Below, piece after piece: positions 16,061 to 24,657 of a stretch of DNA of 64,000 nucleotides. Each line of letters starts with the position of its first letter. Positions within the stretch are counted from its first letter, which is position 1. Source of the stretch: Phocaeicola coprophilus. GTDB lineage: Bacteria; Bacteroidota; Bacteroidia; Bacteroidales; Bacteroidaceae. The notes below the pieces were generated by a model. It did not search any database and was not told the DNA's origin. It saw only the letters and a program-made list of their open reading frames with translations. The stretch lies in assembly GCA_016900015.1 (NCBI GenBank), contig JACJJM010000003.1, positions 124,001-188,000 of the forward strand, written 5' to 3'. A program made the position numbers and the translations under genes.

Positions 16061-17090
16061 AAGACGTTTATGCCGGCTCCTGCGCTGGAGCATGCTGGCT
16101 CTGCTGCTGGCTTTCATCTTCGTGTGCCAGCTCTGCCCGCAGGCCGGAGAATGGTATGCACGGCACATCTATCCCCACACCGCATCCATCCTCTCACGCA
16201 CGGCTTCGCTCGTGCCGTTTTCTCTGGAAGAAACAGTCGCACTGGTCATCGGGATATGCCTGCTGGGCTACCCCATCCTCGCCCGCAGAGGTGGCCAAGG
16301 ATGGAAACGCATCCTGCGAAGAGAAGCAGAAATCATCCTCTGGGTATATGCCTGGTTCTATTGGGGATGGGGGTTGAACTATTTCCGGGAGTCGTTCTAT
16401 GTCCGCGCCGGAGTGAAGCCGGCTGCATACGAGGAAGCGAAGTTCCGTTCCTTCCTGCACTCGTACACCGACAGCCTGAACACCAACTACTGCGACGTGG
16501 CATCCATCGACACGCTGGCCGTGCAGCAAGACATCCGGACGCTCTACGCGACAGTGCCTGCCGGATATGGGCTGGACGCACCGGAATCCTATCACTGCCC
16601 GAAAGACCTATGGTTCAACACGCTTTATTCCCATGTTGGCGTCTTGGGATATGCCGGCCCGTTCTTTGTCGAAATGCAACTGAACGAAGAATTGTTGCCT
16701 TCCCAACATCCATTTACTTATGCCCACGAACTGGCTCACCTGCTGGGCGTCAGCAGCGAAGCGGAAGCCAACTATTGGGCCTATCGCATCTGTACGCAGT
16801 CCGGCCGTCCGGAAGTGCGGTACAGCGGCTACATGGGGTTGCTGTCTTACGTCATCATCAATGCCCGCGCCGTGATGGAACCTGAGACCTATCGGGAGTG
16901 GACACTCACCCTGCGCGATGAAGTCGTGCGGGAATTAGGAAACAGGGACACTTACTGGAGCGAAAAATACAGCCACGCATTGGGAAGCATCCAAGACTGG
17001 GTCTATGACCTCTTCCTCAAAGGAAACCAAATCACGTCCGGGAAAAAGAACTACGCCGAAGTCATCCAGATGATACTCTCCACCCACTAA
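16053..17090 (+). CDS. DUF3810 membrane-anchored putative zinc metalloprotein
   Basis: A 345-residue protein starting at ATG 16053 inside the end of the L,D-transpeptidase gene. Two hydrophobic segments near the N-terminus (about 12-32 and 52-75) and a third near 95-110 anchor it in the membrane. The DUF3810 domain carries an HELAH zinc-binding motif (TYAHELAHLLG, about residue 230) followed by a downstream Glu in SSEAEANYWAY, like gluzincin peptidases. No substrate is known. Coupling to an L,D-transpeptidase suggests an envelope or peptidoglycan role. Its last codon overlaps the convergent MATE gene by 4 bp. Confidence 0.82.
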   Translation: MHRRRLCRLLRWSMLALLLAFIFVCQLCPQAGEWYARHIYPHTASILSRTASLVPFSLEETVALVIGICLLGYPILARRGGQGWKRILRREAEIILWVYAWFYWGWGLNYFRESFYVRAGVKPAAYEEAKFRSFLHSYTDSLNTNYCDVASIDTLAVQQDIRTLYATVPAGYGLDAPESYHCPKDLWFNTLYSHVGVLGYAGPFFVEMQLNEELLPSQHPFTYAHELAHLLGVSSEAEANYWAYRICTQSGRPEVRYSGYMGLLSYVIINARAVMEPETYREWTLTLRDEVVRELGNRDTYWSEKYSHALGSIQDWVYDLFLKGNQITSGKKNYAEVIQMILSTH

Positions 17091-18448
17091 GCCGGCGCGT
17101 GCATCTTTTTCAATATACGGGGAAACTGGATGGCAAAGATGGTCGTGCAGCAGATGGCAGCCAAAGCGTCGGAAATGCCTTCCGCGGCGAAGACACCCAT
17201 CAGCCCGATGAACTTGGGAAGAATGATGGCCAGCGGCACCAGCAAGATCACCTTCCGCAGGAGCGCGATGAAGACCGACACGCGGGCCTGCCCCAAGGCG
17301 ACAAACATGTTCTGACAAGCACGTTGCAGTCCGAAGATGGTCATGCCGCCGAGGAACACGGGCATCACCCGTTCCACGGTCTGAATCAGCACGTCATCAC
17401 TCGTGAAAGCCGAGGCCACGAGATGGGGAAAGAGAATCATCAAGACTATCAACAGGAAATTGAACGAAAACATCACCGTCAGCGCCACCTTGAAGCAGGA
17501 CTTCACACGTTCGCGGTCGCCATGCCCGTAATTGTAGCTCACGATGGGAATAAATCCTTGGGCAAACCCGGTCAGTGGCACACTCACCAACATCATGGCG
17601 CTCTGCATGATGGCCAGGGCACTTACGTAGATGTCGCCGAAGTGTTTCAGCCCCGTGTTGAGCACAAAGCCCACGAGACTCTCCGTGCTGGCCATGATGA
17701 AAGGAGACACGCCCAATGCAAGGATGCTCAGGACAATGCGCTTGTCCAGCTTCATGTAGCGACGCTCCAGACGGAGGGACGCCCGCTTGGACGTAAGAAA
17801 TGACAAAACCCATGCGGCACTGCATGCCTGCGAGATGATAGTGGCCAATGCCGCCCCTTTCACGCCCATGCCAAAAGTGAAAATGAAGAGCGGGTCGAGC
17901 ACGATGTTGAGGAATGCCCCGATGAGCACGGACTTCATGGCGATGGCAGGACGCCCCTGCGTATTGATGAACGTATTGAGCCCGACCGACACTTCCACAA
18001 ACAGCGTCCCGAGCAGATAGATGGACAGATAGTCGACGGCGTAGCCTATGGTGTGTTCCGAAGCCCCCGTGAAAAGCAGGACGGGCCGCATGAAGATATA
18101 TGCCGTCACGGACGTGAGCAATGTGAACATCAGCAGAAGAGTAAAGCCATTGCCCAGGATTTTCCCGGCACGCACACGGTCACCCTGCCCCAACGCGATG
18201 GCGGCCAGCGGCGCACCCCCTCCTCCCACGATGGCAGAGAAAGCCGAAATCAAGATGATGACAGAACTGGTCACGCCTATGCCTGCCAGCGCGTCAGTGC
18301 CTATGACCGGGATATGGCCGATGTAGATGCGGTCGACGAGATTGTACAACAGATTGACGATTTGTGCTGCCACGGCCGGAAGCGCCATTCGAAACACCAG
18401 CGGCAACATACGGTCCGTCCCCAGACGTTCCTCATAAACATTGCTCAT
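17087..18448 (-). CDS. MATE-family efflux transporter
   Basis: A 453-residue multidrug and toxic compound extrusion transporter with about twelve hydrophobic helices. Typical signatures are FRMALPAVAAQIVNLLYNLVDRIYIGHI at the start (helix 1), GVTSSVIILISAFS and the later PLTGFAQGFIPIVSYNYGHGD, the second-half copy of the repeat. MATE proteins export cationic drugs or metabolites by sodium or proton antiport. The substrate is not predictable. It is convergent with, and overlaps by 4 bp, DUF3810, with no terminator between. Confidence 0.9.
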   Translation of the reverse strand: MSNVYEERLGTDRMLPLVFRMALPAVAAQIVNLLYNLVDRIYIGHIPVIGTDALAGIGVTSSVIILISAFSAIVGGGGAPLAAIALGQGDRVRAGKILGNGFTLLLMFTLLTSVTAYIFMRPVLLFTGASEHTIGYAVDYLSIYLLGTLFVEVSVGLNTFINTQGRPAIAMKSVLIGAFLNIVLDPLFIFTFGMGVKGAALATIISQACSAAWVLSFLTSKRASLRLERRYMKLDKRIVLSILALGVSPFIMASTESLVGFVLNTGLKHFGDIYVSALAIMQSAMMLVSVPLTGFAQGFIPIVSYNYGHGDRERVKSCFKVALTVMFSFNFLLIVLMILFPHLVASAFTSDDVLIQTVERVMPVFLGGMTIFGLQRACQNMFVALGQARVSVFIALLRKVILLVPLAIILPKFIGLMGVFAAEGISDALAAICCTTIFAIQFPRILKKMHAPA

Positions 18449-18509
18449 TTTCTTTCATGCACTTAAAAATCGTGCAAATGTAAGCATTTTATGGCGGACG
18501 AGTCCGGAT

Positions 18510-18638
18510 TTACTCCGCCTTTTTCACCTTCTGGCGAAGAGCTTTCACTTTCTTTTTCCCCAGCTTACGCGCCTTTTCCCATGCGGCTTTCCGAGCTTCA
18601 TACTGCTCATATTGACGTTCGATGTAATTGTCTGCCAT
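18510..18638 (-). CDS. 42-residue very basic small protein
   Basis: An open frame of 42 codons: MADNYIERQY at the start, then alternating Lys/Arg-rich helix (EARKAAWEKARKLGKKKVKAL...) ending KKAE. It is strongly basic and helical, has no Cys or Pro, and fills a gap between the MATE and DUF6057 genes. Similar short Lys-rich proteins are annotated in other Bacteroidales as hypothetical. I do not know its function; nucleic-acid or ribosome association is a guess from charge. Confidence 0.55.
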   Translation of the reverse strand: MADNYIERQYEQYEARKAAWEKARKLGKKKVKALRQKVKKAE

Positions 18639-18775
18639 TGTATTCCAATCGTTTGTTTACTATATCCAATGATGTGCAAAGGTATAAAAAACGGAGCAAA
18701 CGGCGGCTCGTCCGTCCGCTATTTCCCACACCCTCCGTCCTTCACAGCGGTCTTTCCGAAGCTGCACGGTCCTGT

Positions 18776-18870
18776 TTATGAAGAAAGACAGGCATATCCT
18801 TGAAAAAACATATGTGTCTATAATGAATAAGGTGTACACCTTATGAAGAAAACATAGTGGTGTTCCTCCA
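18776..18870. repeat. dispersed element with GGTGTACACC palindrome, copy 1
   Basis: A 17-bp string (TTATGAAGAAAGACAGG) at 18776-18792 and the palindrome AAGGTGTACACCTT at 18829-18842 both recur in the same order at 58167-58183 and 58242-58255. The rest of 18639-18982 holds nothing recognised. Confidence 0.6.
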
Positions 18871-18982
18871 CAAGCATAAGCGTGCGCATGCGAAGACACC
18901 GCCGTCACAGTCCGTGACGACAAGCATCCGCAGAAAAAAGAAAAGCCGGAAAGAAATACATCCCCCGTCCTTCCCGACACAA

Positions 18983-20110
18983 TTATTCGAAGCGAATCGT
19001 CGTGTGGTCGTAATAATACCAATAAGTTTTCTGATGTGCCGCAGGCGAAAGCCGATAGAGCTGGTAGTCGCGGCCCACGGCGGACAGGTCGAAAGGAGGC
19101 GTCAGCTCGGCATGCCCGGCATAATAGAGGAAAAGCGCCTCCTGATAAGCACGCGGAAGGGAAGGTTCCACGTAACAATAATAGTTCAGCTCCGCGACAA
19201 ACGTGTCCAGTTCTTTCCGCAACAAGAGTGCGCAGAGATAGTAATCCAGTGCCGGTTCGTTGCCCGTCTCTTCGTGGCAAAGACGTCGCAAATAGTCCGT
19301 GACGCTTTCCCCAGCACGAGGAGTATCGCCCAAATATTCATACACAGCCGTGGGTTTCAGCCACGTCGTGGCAGGAAGTCCGGCCTCAAACAGCAATCCG
19401 CGGGAAGCGTCACGCTGAGGATAGTCAAAAAGCTTCTCACCCAGCAACCCCGTGCGGCTCAGGGCATACGTCCGCAAGACCGTCAGTTCGCGCGATGTGC
19501 GGGGCGAGTCCGCACCGATGGACAACACGGCTTCATAATCGTCGCGTAGCAAAGCCGCATCAGCGGCAGTCTCATAGTGAAACACTTCATCCGTATTTCC
19601 CCACGCCATACATCCGACACAGAGCAGGAACAGCGTGAGGGTATTGGGCAACAAACGCCCCAGCCAGGTCTGTTCACGATTGTCATCGCCAAGCCAATCC
19701 CAACGCCGACACACCCACGACACTCCAAACAGTGCGACGACAGACAGCGGGATTATCCAACTCCAATGTCCGATAGAGACACTCTCGTAAATGCTTTTGT
19801 CAAAGCCCGTGATGCATGAAAGCAACAACACGGAAGGTAAATAGGTCAGCGCATGACAACGTTCGGGCAAACGCACAGCCTGGCTCACGCCAAACTGCAC
19901 CAGGCAAAGCACCAGTGTAATAATCCATGTCCCCCAACGGGCGGCATACGCCGTCTGTCCGTCAGAAAGCACTTTCTGGAGCATCTCAAGCAAGTGGGTC
20001 TGAAAGAAAAGATAGAATGAGCAAAACAGAATAAAAACAAGGCCACACGCGATGCGTATACTACGTGCGGCCTTGTATCTTATTGTTAAACTTTTTGTCA
20101 TGATATGCAA
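18983..20110 (-). CDS. DUF6057 membrane protein
   Basis: A 375-residue protein with about five hydrophobic segments in its first 190 residues (for example ACGLVFILFCSFYLFF) and a long, soluble, Tyr- and Leu-rich C-terminal half with TPR-like helices (DYEAVLSIGADSPRTSRELTVLRTYALSR). It matches the Bacteroidota DUF6057 group, whose role is unknown. Its start codon directly follows the glgB stop on the same strand; the in-frame ATG at 20101 is an alternative start. Confidence 0.75.
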   Translation of the reverse strand: MHIMTKSLTIRYKAARSIRIACGLVFILFCSFYLFFQTHLLEMLQKVLSDGQTAYAARWGTWIITLVLCLVQFGVSQAVRLPERCHALTYLPSVLLLSCITGFDKSIYESVSIGHWSWIIPLSVVALFGVSWVCRRWDWLGDDNREQTWLGRLLPNTLTLFLLCVGCMAWGNTDEVFHYETAADAALLRDDYEAVLSIGADSPRTSRELTVLRTYALSRTGLLGEKLFDYPQRDASRGLLFEAGLPATTWLKPTAVYEYLGDTPRAGESVTDYLRRLCHEETGNEPALDYYLCALLLRKELDTFVAELNYYCYVEPSLPRAYQEALFLYYAGHAELTPPFDLSAVGRDYQLYRLSPAAHQKTYWYYYDHTTIRFE

Positions 20111-22129
20111 TTATTCCTTTACTTTTCGGAGGACAACAGCCGATCGGGCAGGAATGTAGAGTTTCAACCACTCTTTCTTGTCCTTCGCATACAGAGGGTC
20201 ATAGTTGGTGAAATGTCTCACCGTGTCGTCGGCCAGCCCGTTGCCTCCAAACTGCACGGCATCCGTATTGAGCACCACGTCGTATGAGCCTCGGGGCACG
20301 AGGAAGCCGTAATCGACAAACGAGCGCGTGGGACTGAAGTTGAAGACAAAGATATGGTCGCGACGCATATAAGCCAACACCTGGTCTCCATCATTGTGCC
20401 AAATCTCCACAACCGGTGTTTTCTGGATGTTCTTCACATCCTTAATGACGCTCAACATCGCCTTATCAAAATCACCCAAGTAGCAATAGCACAAGTCCTG
20501 ATTGTCGACCAAACTCCACTGGCGGCGTGCATACTTGTAGCTCCACCCGTTGCCTTCACGTGGGAAATCTATCCACTCGGGATGTCCAAACTCATTGCCC
20601 ATAAAGTTGAGATAACCTCCATTCAGCGTCGAGCTGGTCAGCAGGCGAATCATCTTGTGCAAGGCAATGCCGCGGTGTACCCGTTCGTTCTCATCTCCTT
20701 TCTTGAAATGCCAATACATATCGGAATCTACCAGACGGAAGATGATGGTCTTGTCCCCGACCAATGCCTGGTCATGGCTTTCAGCATATGATATGGTCTT
20801 CTCGTCTTTACGGCGATTGGTGACTTCCCAAAACATGCTGGACGGTTTCCAATCCTCATCCACCTTTTCCTTTATGATTTTAATCCAGTAGTCAGGTATA
20901 TTCATTGCCAGACGATAGTCAAACCCATAACCGCCATCAAGAACAGGCAGTGCCAATCCCGGCATACCGGACACTTCTTCGGCAATAGTAATGGCCTTCG
21001 AGTTGACCTCATGAATCAACAAGTTGGCCAAAGACAAATAGCAGATGGCATTATCATCTTGGTGCCCGTTATAATAATCGTTGTAATTACAGAAGGCTTC
21101 ACCCAATCCATGACTGTAATAGAGCATGGAAGTCACTCCATCAAAACGGAAACCATCGAATTTAAATTCCTCTAACCAATAACGGCAATTGGACAACAGA
21201 AAATGCAGCACTTCATTCTTGCCATAGTCGAAGCAAAGAGAGTCCCATGCAGGATGCTCGTGCCGTTCTCCCGGATAAAAATATTGATTGGGATCTCCTG
21301 CAAAGTTGCCTAATCCTTCGACTTCATTCTTCACCGCATGCGAATGAACAATGTCCATAATCACAGCAATGCCGTTTTGATGGGCCTCATCAATCAATTG
21401 CTTCAACTCGTCAGGTGTGCCAAAACGAGAAGATGGCGCAAAAAAACTGGATACATGATAACCGAAACTTCCATAGTAAGGATGCTCCTGGACTGCCATA
21501 ATTTGAATGCAATTATATCCATCGGCAATCACACGTGGCAATACTTTTTCACGAAACTCTGTGTAAGAACCCACCTTTTCTTCCTCTTGTGACATGCCTA
21601 TGTGGCATTCATAAATCAGTAACGGAGAAGTGTTCGGTCTGAAGACCCTTTTCTTAAATTTATAAGGTTTTTCAGGTTCCCACACTTGTGCACTGAAGAT
21701 TTTTGTCTGCTCATCCTGAACGACTCTACGAACCCATGCCGGAATACGCTCTCCGCAACCACCGTCCCAATAGACTTTCAATTTGTACAAATCGCCATGT
21801 TTCAGTACATTGGGTTTCAACTTAATCTCCCAATTACCCGTGTTGCGCAAACGCTTCAACCTGAATTCAGGCTTTTCCTGCCAATCATTAAAGTCGCCGA
21901 TCAAATAGATCTCGGTTGCATTGGGTGCCCACTCGCGGAACACCCATCCCTTATCCGTGCGATGTAATCCAAAATAAAGGTGACCCGACGCAAAATCAGT
22001 CAACGTCTTACGACCATTATTGGTCAGTTCCTTCACTTTATCCATCACATGTGCATGACGCCCATTGATAGCATTTTCAAAGGGCTCTAACCAAGAGTCA
22101 TTCTTTAATAACCTCAACTTCAGTTCCAT
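20111..22129 (-). CDS. glgB: 1,4-alpha-glucan branching enzyme
   Basis: A 672-residue GH13 branching enzyme that makes alpha-1,6 branches in glycogen in the cytoplasm. It has an N-terminal CBM48-like module (HLYFGLHRTDKGWVFREWAPNA), then the GH13 regions DIVHSHAV, GFRFDGVTS (nucleophile Asp), EEVSG (acid/base Glu) and SHD. The length and the N-terminus resemble the eukaryote-like GH13_8 branching enzymes rather than E. coli GlgB. No other glg gene is adjacent. YhcH and an inositol-phosphatase gene precede it on the same strand with 15 and 32 bp gaps, so it is probably in that operon. Confidence 0.93.
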   Translation of the reverse strand: MELKLRLLKNDSWLEPFENAINGRHAHVMDKVKELTNNGRKTLTDFASGHLYFGLHRTDKGWVFREWAPNATEIYLIGDFNDWQEKPEFRLKRLRNTGNWEIKLKPNVLKHGDLYKLKVYWDGGCGERIPAWVRRVVQDEQTKIFSAQVWEPEKPYKFKKRVFRPNTSPLLIYECHIGMSQEEEKVGSYTEFREKVLPRVIADGYNCIQIMAVQEHPYYGSFGYHVSSFFAPSSRFGTPDELKQLIDEAHQNGIAVIMDIVHSHAVKNEVEGLGNFAGDPNQYFYPGERHEHPAWDSLCFDYGKNEVLHFLLSNCRYWLEEFKFDGFRFDGVTSMLYYSHGLGEAFCNYNDYYNGHQDDNAICYLSLANLLIHEVNSKAITIAEEVSGMPGLALPVLDGGYGFDYRLAMNIPDYWIKIIKEKVDEDWKPSSMFWEVTNRRKDEKTISYAESHDQALVGDKTIIFRLVDSDMYWHFKKGDENERVHRGIALHKMIRLLTSSTLNGGYLNFMGNEFGHPEWIDFPREGNGWSYKYARRQWSLVDNQDLCYCYLGDFDKAMLSVIKDVKNIQKTPVVEIWHNDGDQVLAYMRRDHIFVFNFSPTRSFVDYGFLVPRGSYDVVLNTDAVQFGGNGLADDTVRHFTNYDPLYAKDKKEWLKLYIPARSAVVLRKVKE

Positions 22130-22144
22130 AACCAGGAAGACTAA

Positions 22145-22588
22145 TTAGACACGTACTTTTACAATCACTTTCTGAATGGTTTCCTCGTCAGCTATGCAAG
22201 GAGCATGTCCATCTTGCGGGAAAAATATGGCAAACATTCCCGGATGGACCGGAATATAAGCTTCTGAAGGAAGCGTAAATTTTGTGATGTCCTTTTCTGC
22301 ATTATAATCACCTTCCGGCAGATTACATGCCGGAGTGTATCCCATTACTTCCGTACAAGAAAGAGGAATTTGAATATCAATGAAATTCTTGTGAGTTTCC
22401 AGCTGAGCCTGTTCTTTTGTCTTTCCTTTAGCCATAGAAAAGTTTACGACCAAGTCTTTCCCTTGTAATTCCACTTTGCCCACTTCATGAGCCTTTAAAT
22501 CGGTCGATTTCAAATATTCGATAGCTTTAGCAAACAAAGGATTTACCGAAGCATATTTTTCCAGATTGTCTAGTGTATCAATGATCAT
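22145..22588 (-). CDS. YhcH/YjgK/YiaL-family cupin-like protein
   Basis: A 147-residue member of the YhcH/YjgK/YiaL family, cupin-like proteins often found with sugar-acid and sialic-acid genes (EbgC is a relative). The conserved metal-site region is seen as THKNFIDIQIPLSC and then HPGMFAIFFPQDGHAP. The precise reaction is unknown. It is followed 15 bp later by glgB. A -7 box lies 42 bp before its start. Confidence 0.85.
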   Translation of the reverse strand: MIIDTLDNLEKYASVNPLFAKAIEYLKSTDLKAHEVGKVELQGKDLVVNFSMAKGKTKEQAQLETHKNFIDIQIPLSCTEVMGYTPACNLPEGDYNAEKDITKFTLPSEAYIPVHPGMFAIFFPQDGHAPCIADEETIQKVIVKVRV

Positions 22589-22620
22589 AATTCTTAAGGA
22601 TTAAAAGAGTTTATATTATT

Positions 22621-23424
22621 TCAGTCGCACAAATATAATGAATTTTGTACTATATGTAACAAATCTTTGTGGATTTTTCCATTGCTTGCAAGAACTTCTT
22701 TCCCGGAATAGAAATCATCACCACCTGCAAACGTTGACAACTTGCCACCAGCCTGCTGCACGATGAGTGTTCCAGCTGCAATGTCCCATGGTCCAAGAAA
22801 GGCTTCCAATCGCGCTTCAAAACGCCCTGCTGCTACATAGCACAACTCCGCAGCCGCAGAACCTTGCACACGAATGCCTCCGACATGACCATACAACTGT
22901 CTTATGACATCGACCATGAATGCCCGACTCCGCTCTGCCTGATAAGGGAAGCCCAGCTGAATGAACGATTCATCCAGCAAAGACACAGATGAAACATGTA
23001 TCTCATGCCCATTCATAAAGGCCGGACTGTCCTTCCATGCCCAAAAACATTCATTTCGACAAACTTCATACACGACTCCCACCAATAACTCTGCGGAATT
23101 TCGCAAAGCAATGCTAACACAGAAAGGAGCATTCCCGTGTATAAAATTGGTCGTTCCATCCAGAGGGTCAACAATCCAGCAATATTCTTCCGTCGTGTGG
23201 GAGGCACTGCCTTCTTCTGTAATGAAACCTGCTTCGGGCAGAATCTCACGAAGACGAGCGACAATCCGGCGCTCCGACTCCTTGTCGACATAAGATACAT
23301 AGTCATGCGCTCCTTTCTTCTCCACACGCTCACGGTGGAAATTCATACATTCATGACGTAGAAAGTCTCCAGTCTCAAGAGCCAAACTACGGACCTCCTC
23401 TGTTATCTTTTCCAGCTCTAACAT
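22621..23424 (-). CDS. inositol monophosphatase-family phosphatase
   Basis: A 267-residue Mg-dependent phosphatase of the inositol monophosphatase superfamily. Metal-binding motifs are intact: the Glu in TEEGSA (about residue 69), DPLDGTTNF (about 88) and WDIAAGTLIVQQAGG (about 211). Substrates could be inositol phosphates, as for SuhB, or phosphoadenosine phosphate, as for CysQ; I lean to the SuhB side because there are no sulfate-assimilation neighbours. It is downstream of the MORN gene with a 20-bp gap. Confidence 0.85.
   Translation of the reverse strand: MLELEKITEEVRSLALETGDFLRHECMNFHRERVEKKGAHDYVSYVDKESERRIVARLREILPEAGFITEEGSASHTTEEYCWIVDPLDGTTNFIHGNAPFCVSIALRNSAELLVGVVYEVCRNECFWAWKDSPAFMNGHEIHVSSVSLLDESFIQLGFPYQAERSRAFMVDVIRQLYGHVGGIRVQGSAAAELCYVAAGRFEARLEAFLGPWDIAAGTLIVQQAGGKLSTFAGGDDFYSGKEVLASNGKIHKDLLHIVQNSLYLCD
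22630..22637 (-). promoter_or_regulatory. minus-strand -7 box before the YhcH gene
   Basis: TATATTTG on the minus strand, with a TTTG about 22 bp upstream (22659-22662). It overlaps the 3' end of the phosphatase gene, so the YhcH-glgB-DUF6057 group could be transcribed independently. Confidence 0.5.
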
Positions 23425-23444
23425 ATTCTCTTCAGATTATAGCC

Positions 23445-24566
23445 TCACTTACTGACTGTGTCCAAGCGTCCAAACTTATATGTGCCTCGACGAATGACAT
23501 TGCCGTCACCGTCCTTTTCTATAAATGGCCCATCTTTCACATCTTGCTTGAAGAATCCCTCAAAGCGGTTTCCGTCTTTATCAATCAATGTACCTTGCCC
23601 ATCCTTCTTTCCTTTAGAAAACTGGCCCTTGTACATCGACCCATCCGAATTGACCAACTCTCCATAGCCGTCTGCAAGATTATCTTTCCATTCTCCTTTA
23701 TAGACATCGCCGTTCATCCAGGTATAAGTGCCTTTGCCTTCACGCTTATTTTTTTTCCATTGTCCATCATAGACCGAACCATTAGCCCATGTGAATTTGC
23801 CGTTCCCAGTCTGTTCGCCATCGACAAAATCACCGACATACATGTCTCCGTTAGCATGAGTATAGATGCCCCGGCCTGTACGTTTCCCATGAAAATAGTC
23901 CCCTTCATATTTGTCTTTGTTATTATATATATAGGTACCCTTCCCATGCTGTTCGTTATTACTCCATTCTCCTATATATTCATCACCATTGGAATAATAG
24001 TATTTCCCTTTGCCATCGCGCATATCGCTCTTCCATTCGCCGACATAGCGTGACCCATCGTTCCAGTCCAATGTTCCTGTGCCATTCTTTTTGTCATTTT
24101 TCCAGTCACCCGTATAAAACGCACCGTTAGACCAGGTATATTTTCCTTTGCCTTCACGCTTGTCATAGGCCCAATTTCCTTCATAAATATCACCATTGTA
24201 ATAATACATCGTGCCTATCCCATGCTGATGGTCGGCATACCACATGCCTTCATAGCGATTATTGTTATTGAAATATTTAATGCCTTTCCCATGACGGACA
24301 TCCTGGTACCAATTACCTTCAAAACGCTCACCGTCCTTCTTGATATAGACTCCATAGCCTTCACGCTTCCCCTTTACATATTCACCTTCATAAGTATCAC
24401 CGTTTTTAAAAAGGGTCTTGCCTTTTCCATTCGGTTTGCGACTTTTTATCTCACCGGTATATTCAGCCCCGTCTTTAAAAGTGTAATTACCTATTTTGAT
24501 TTGTGCATTCCCGGAAAAAGGTATTGCGAACAAGAAGAATGCATATAATATGTATTTTTTCTTCAT
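23445..24566 (-). CDS. exported MORN-repeat protein (14 repeats)
   Basis: A 373-residue protein with a signal peptide (ending SGNAQIKIG) followed by fourteen tandem MORN units of exactly 23 residues, such as YEGEYVKGKREGYGVYIKKDGER. MORN repeats form an elongated beta-sheet scaffold that binds lipid or proteins. Function here is unknown; it may be at the inner face of the outer membrane. It has its own promoter at 24594-24625 and precedes the phosphatase gene by 20 bp. Confidence 0.9.
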   Translation of the reverse strand: MKKKYILYAFFLFAIPFSGNAQIKIGNYTFKDGAEYTGEIKSRKPNGKGKTLFKNGDTYEGEYVKGKREGYGVYIKKDGERFEGNWYQDVRHGKGIKYFNNNNRYEGMWYADHQHGIGTMYYYNGDIYEGNWAYDKREGKGKYTWSNGAFYTGDWKNDKKNGTGTLDWNDGSRYVGEWKSDMRDGKGKYYYSNGDEYIGEWSNNEQHGKGTYIYNNKDKYEGDYFHGKRTGRGIYTHANGDMYVGDFVDGEQTGNGKFTWANGSVYDGQWKKNKREGKGTYTWMNGDVYKGEWKDNLADGYGELVNSDGSMYKGQFSKGKKDGQGTLIDKDGNRFEGFFKQDVKDGPFIEKDGDGNVIRRGTYKFGRLDTVSK

Positions 24567-24593
24567 GAGTCATCTCTGTTTTATAGATTTGTT

Positions 24594-24625
24594 CAAATGT
24601 AACTGATTCCCTCTTATAGGGCCAA
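24594..24625 (-). promoter_or_regulatory. promoter of the MORN gene
   Basis: On the minus strand, TTTGG with TTG at 24623-24625 and TACATTTG at 24594-24601, spaced 21 bp, close to the Bacteroidota consensus and 27 bp before the start codon. Confidence 0.6.
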
Positions 24626-24657
24626 ACTTATTAAGCTTTCTTTCACTTTCTGGCATA

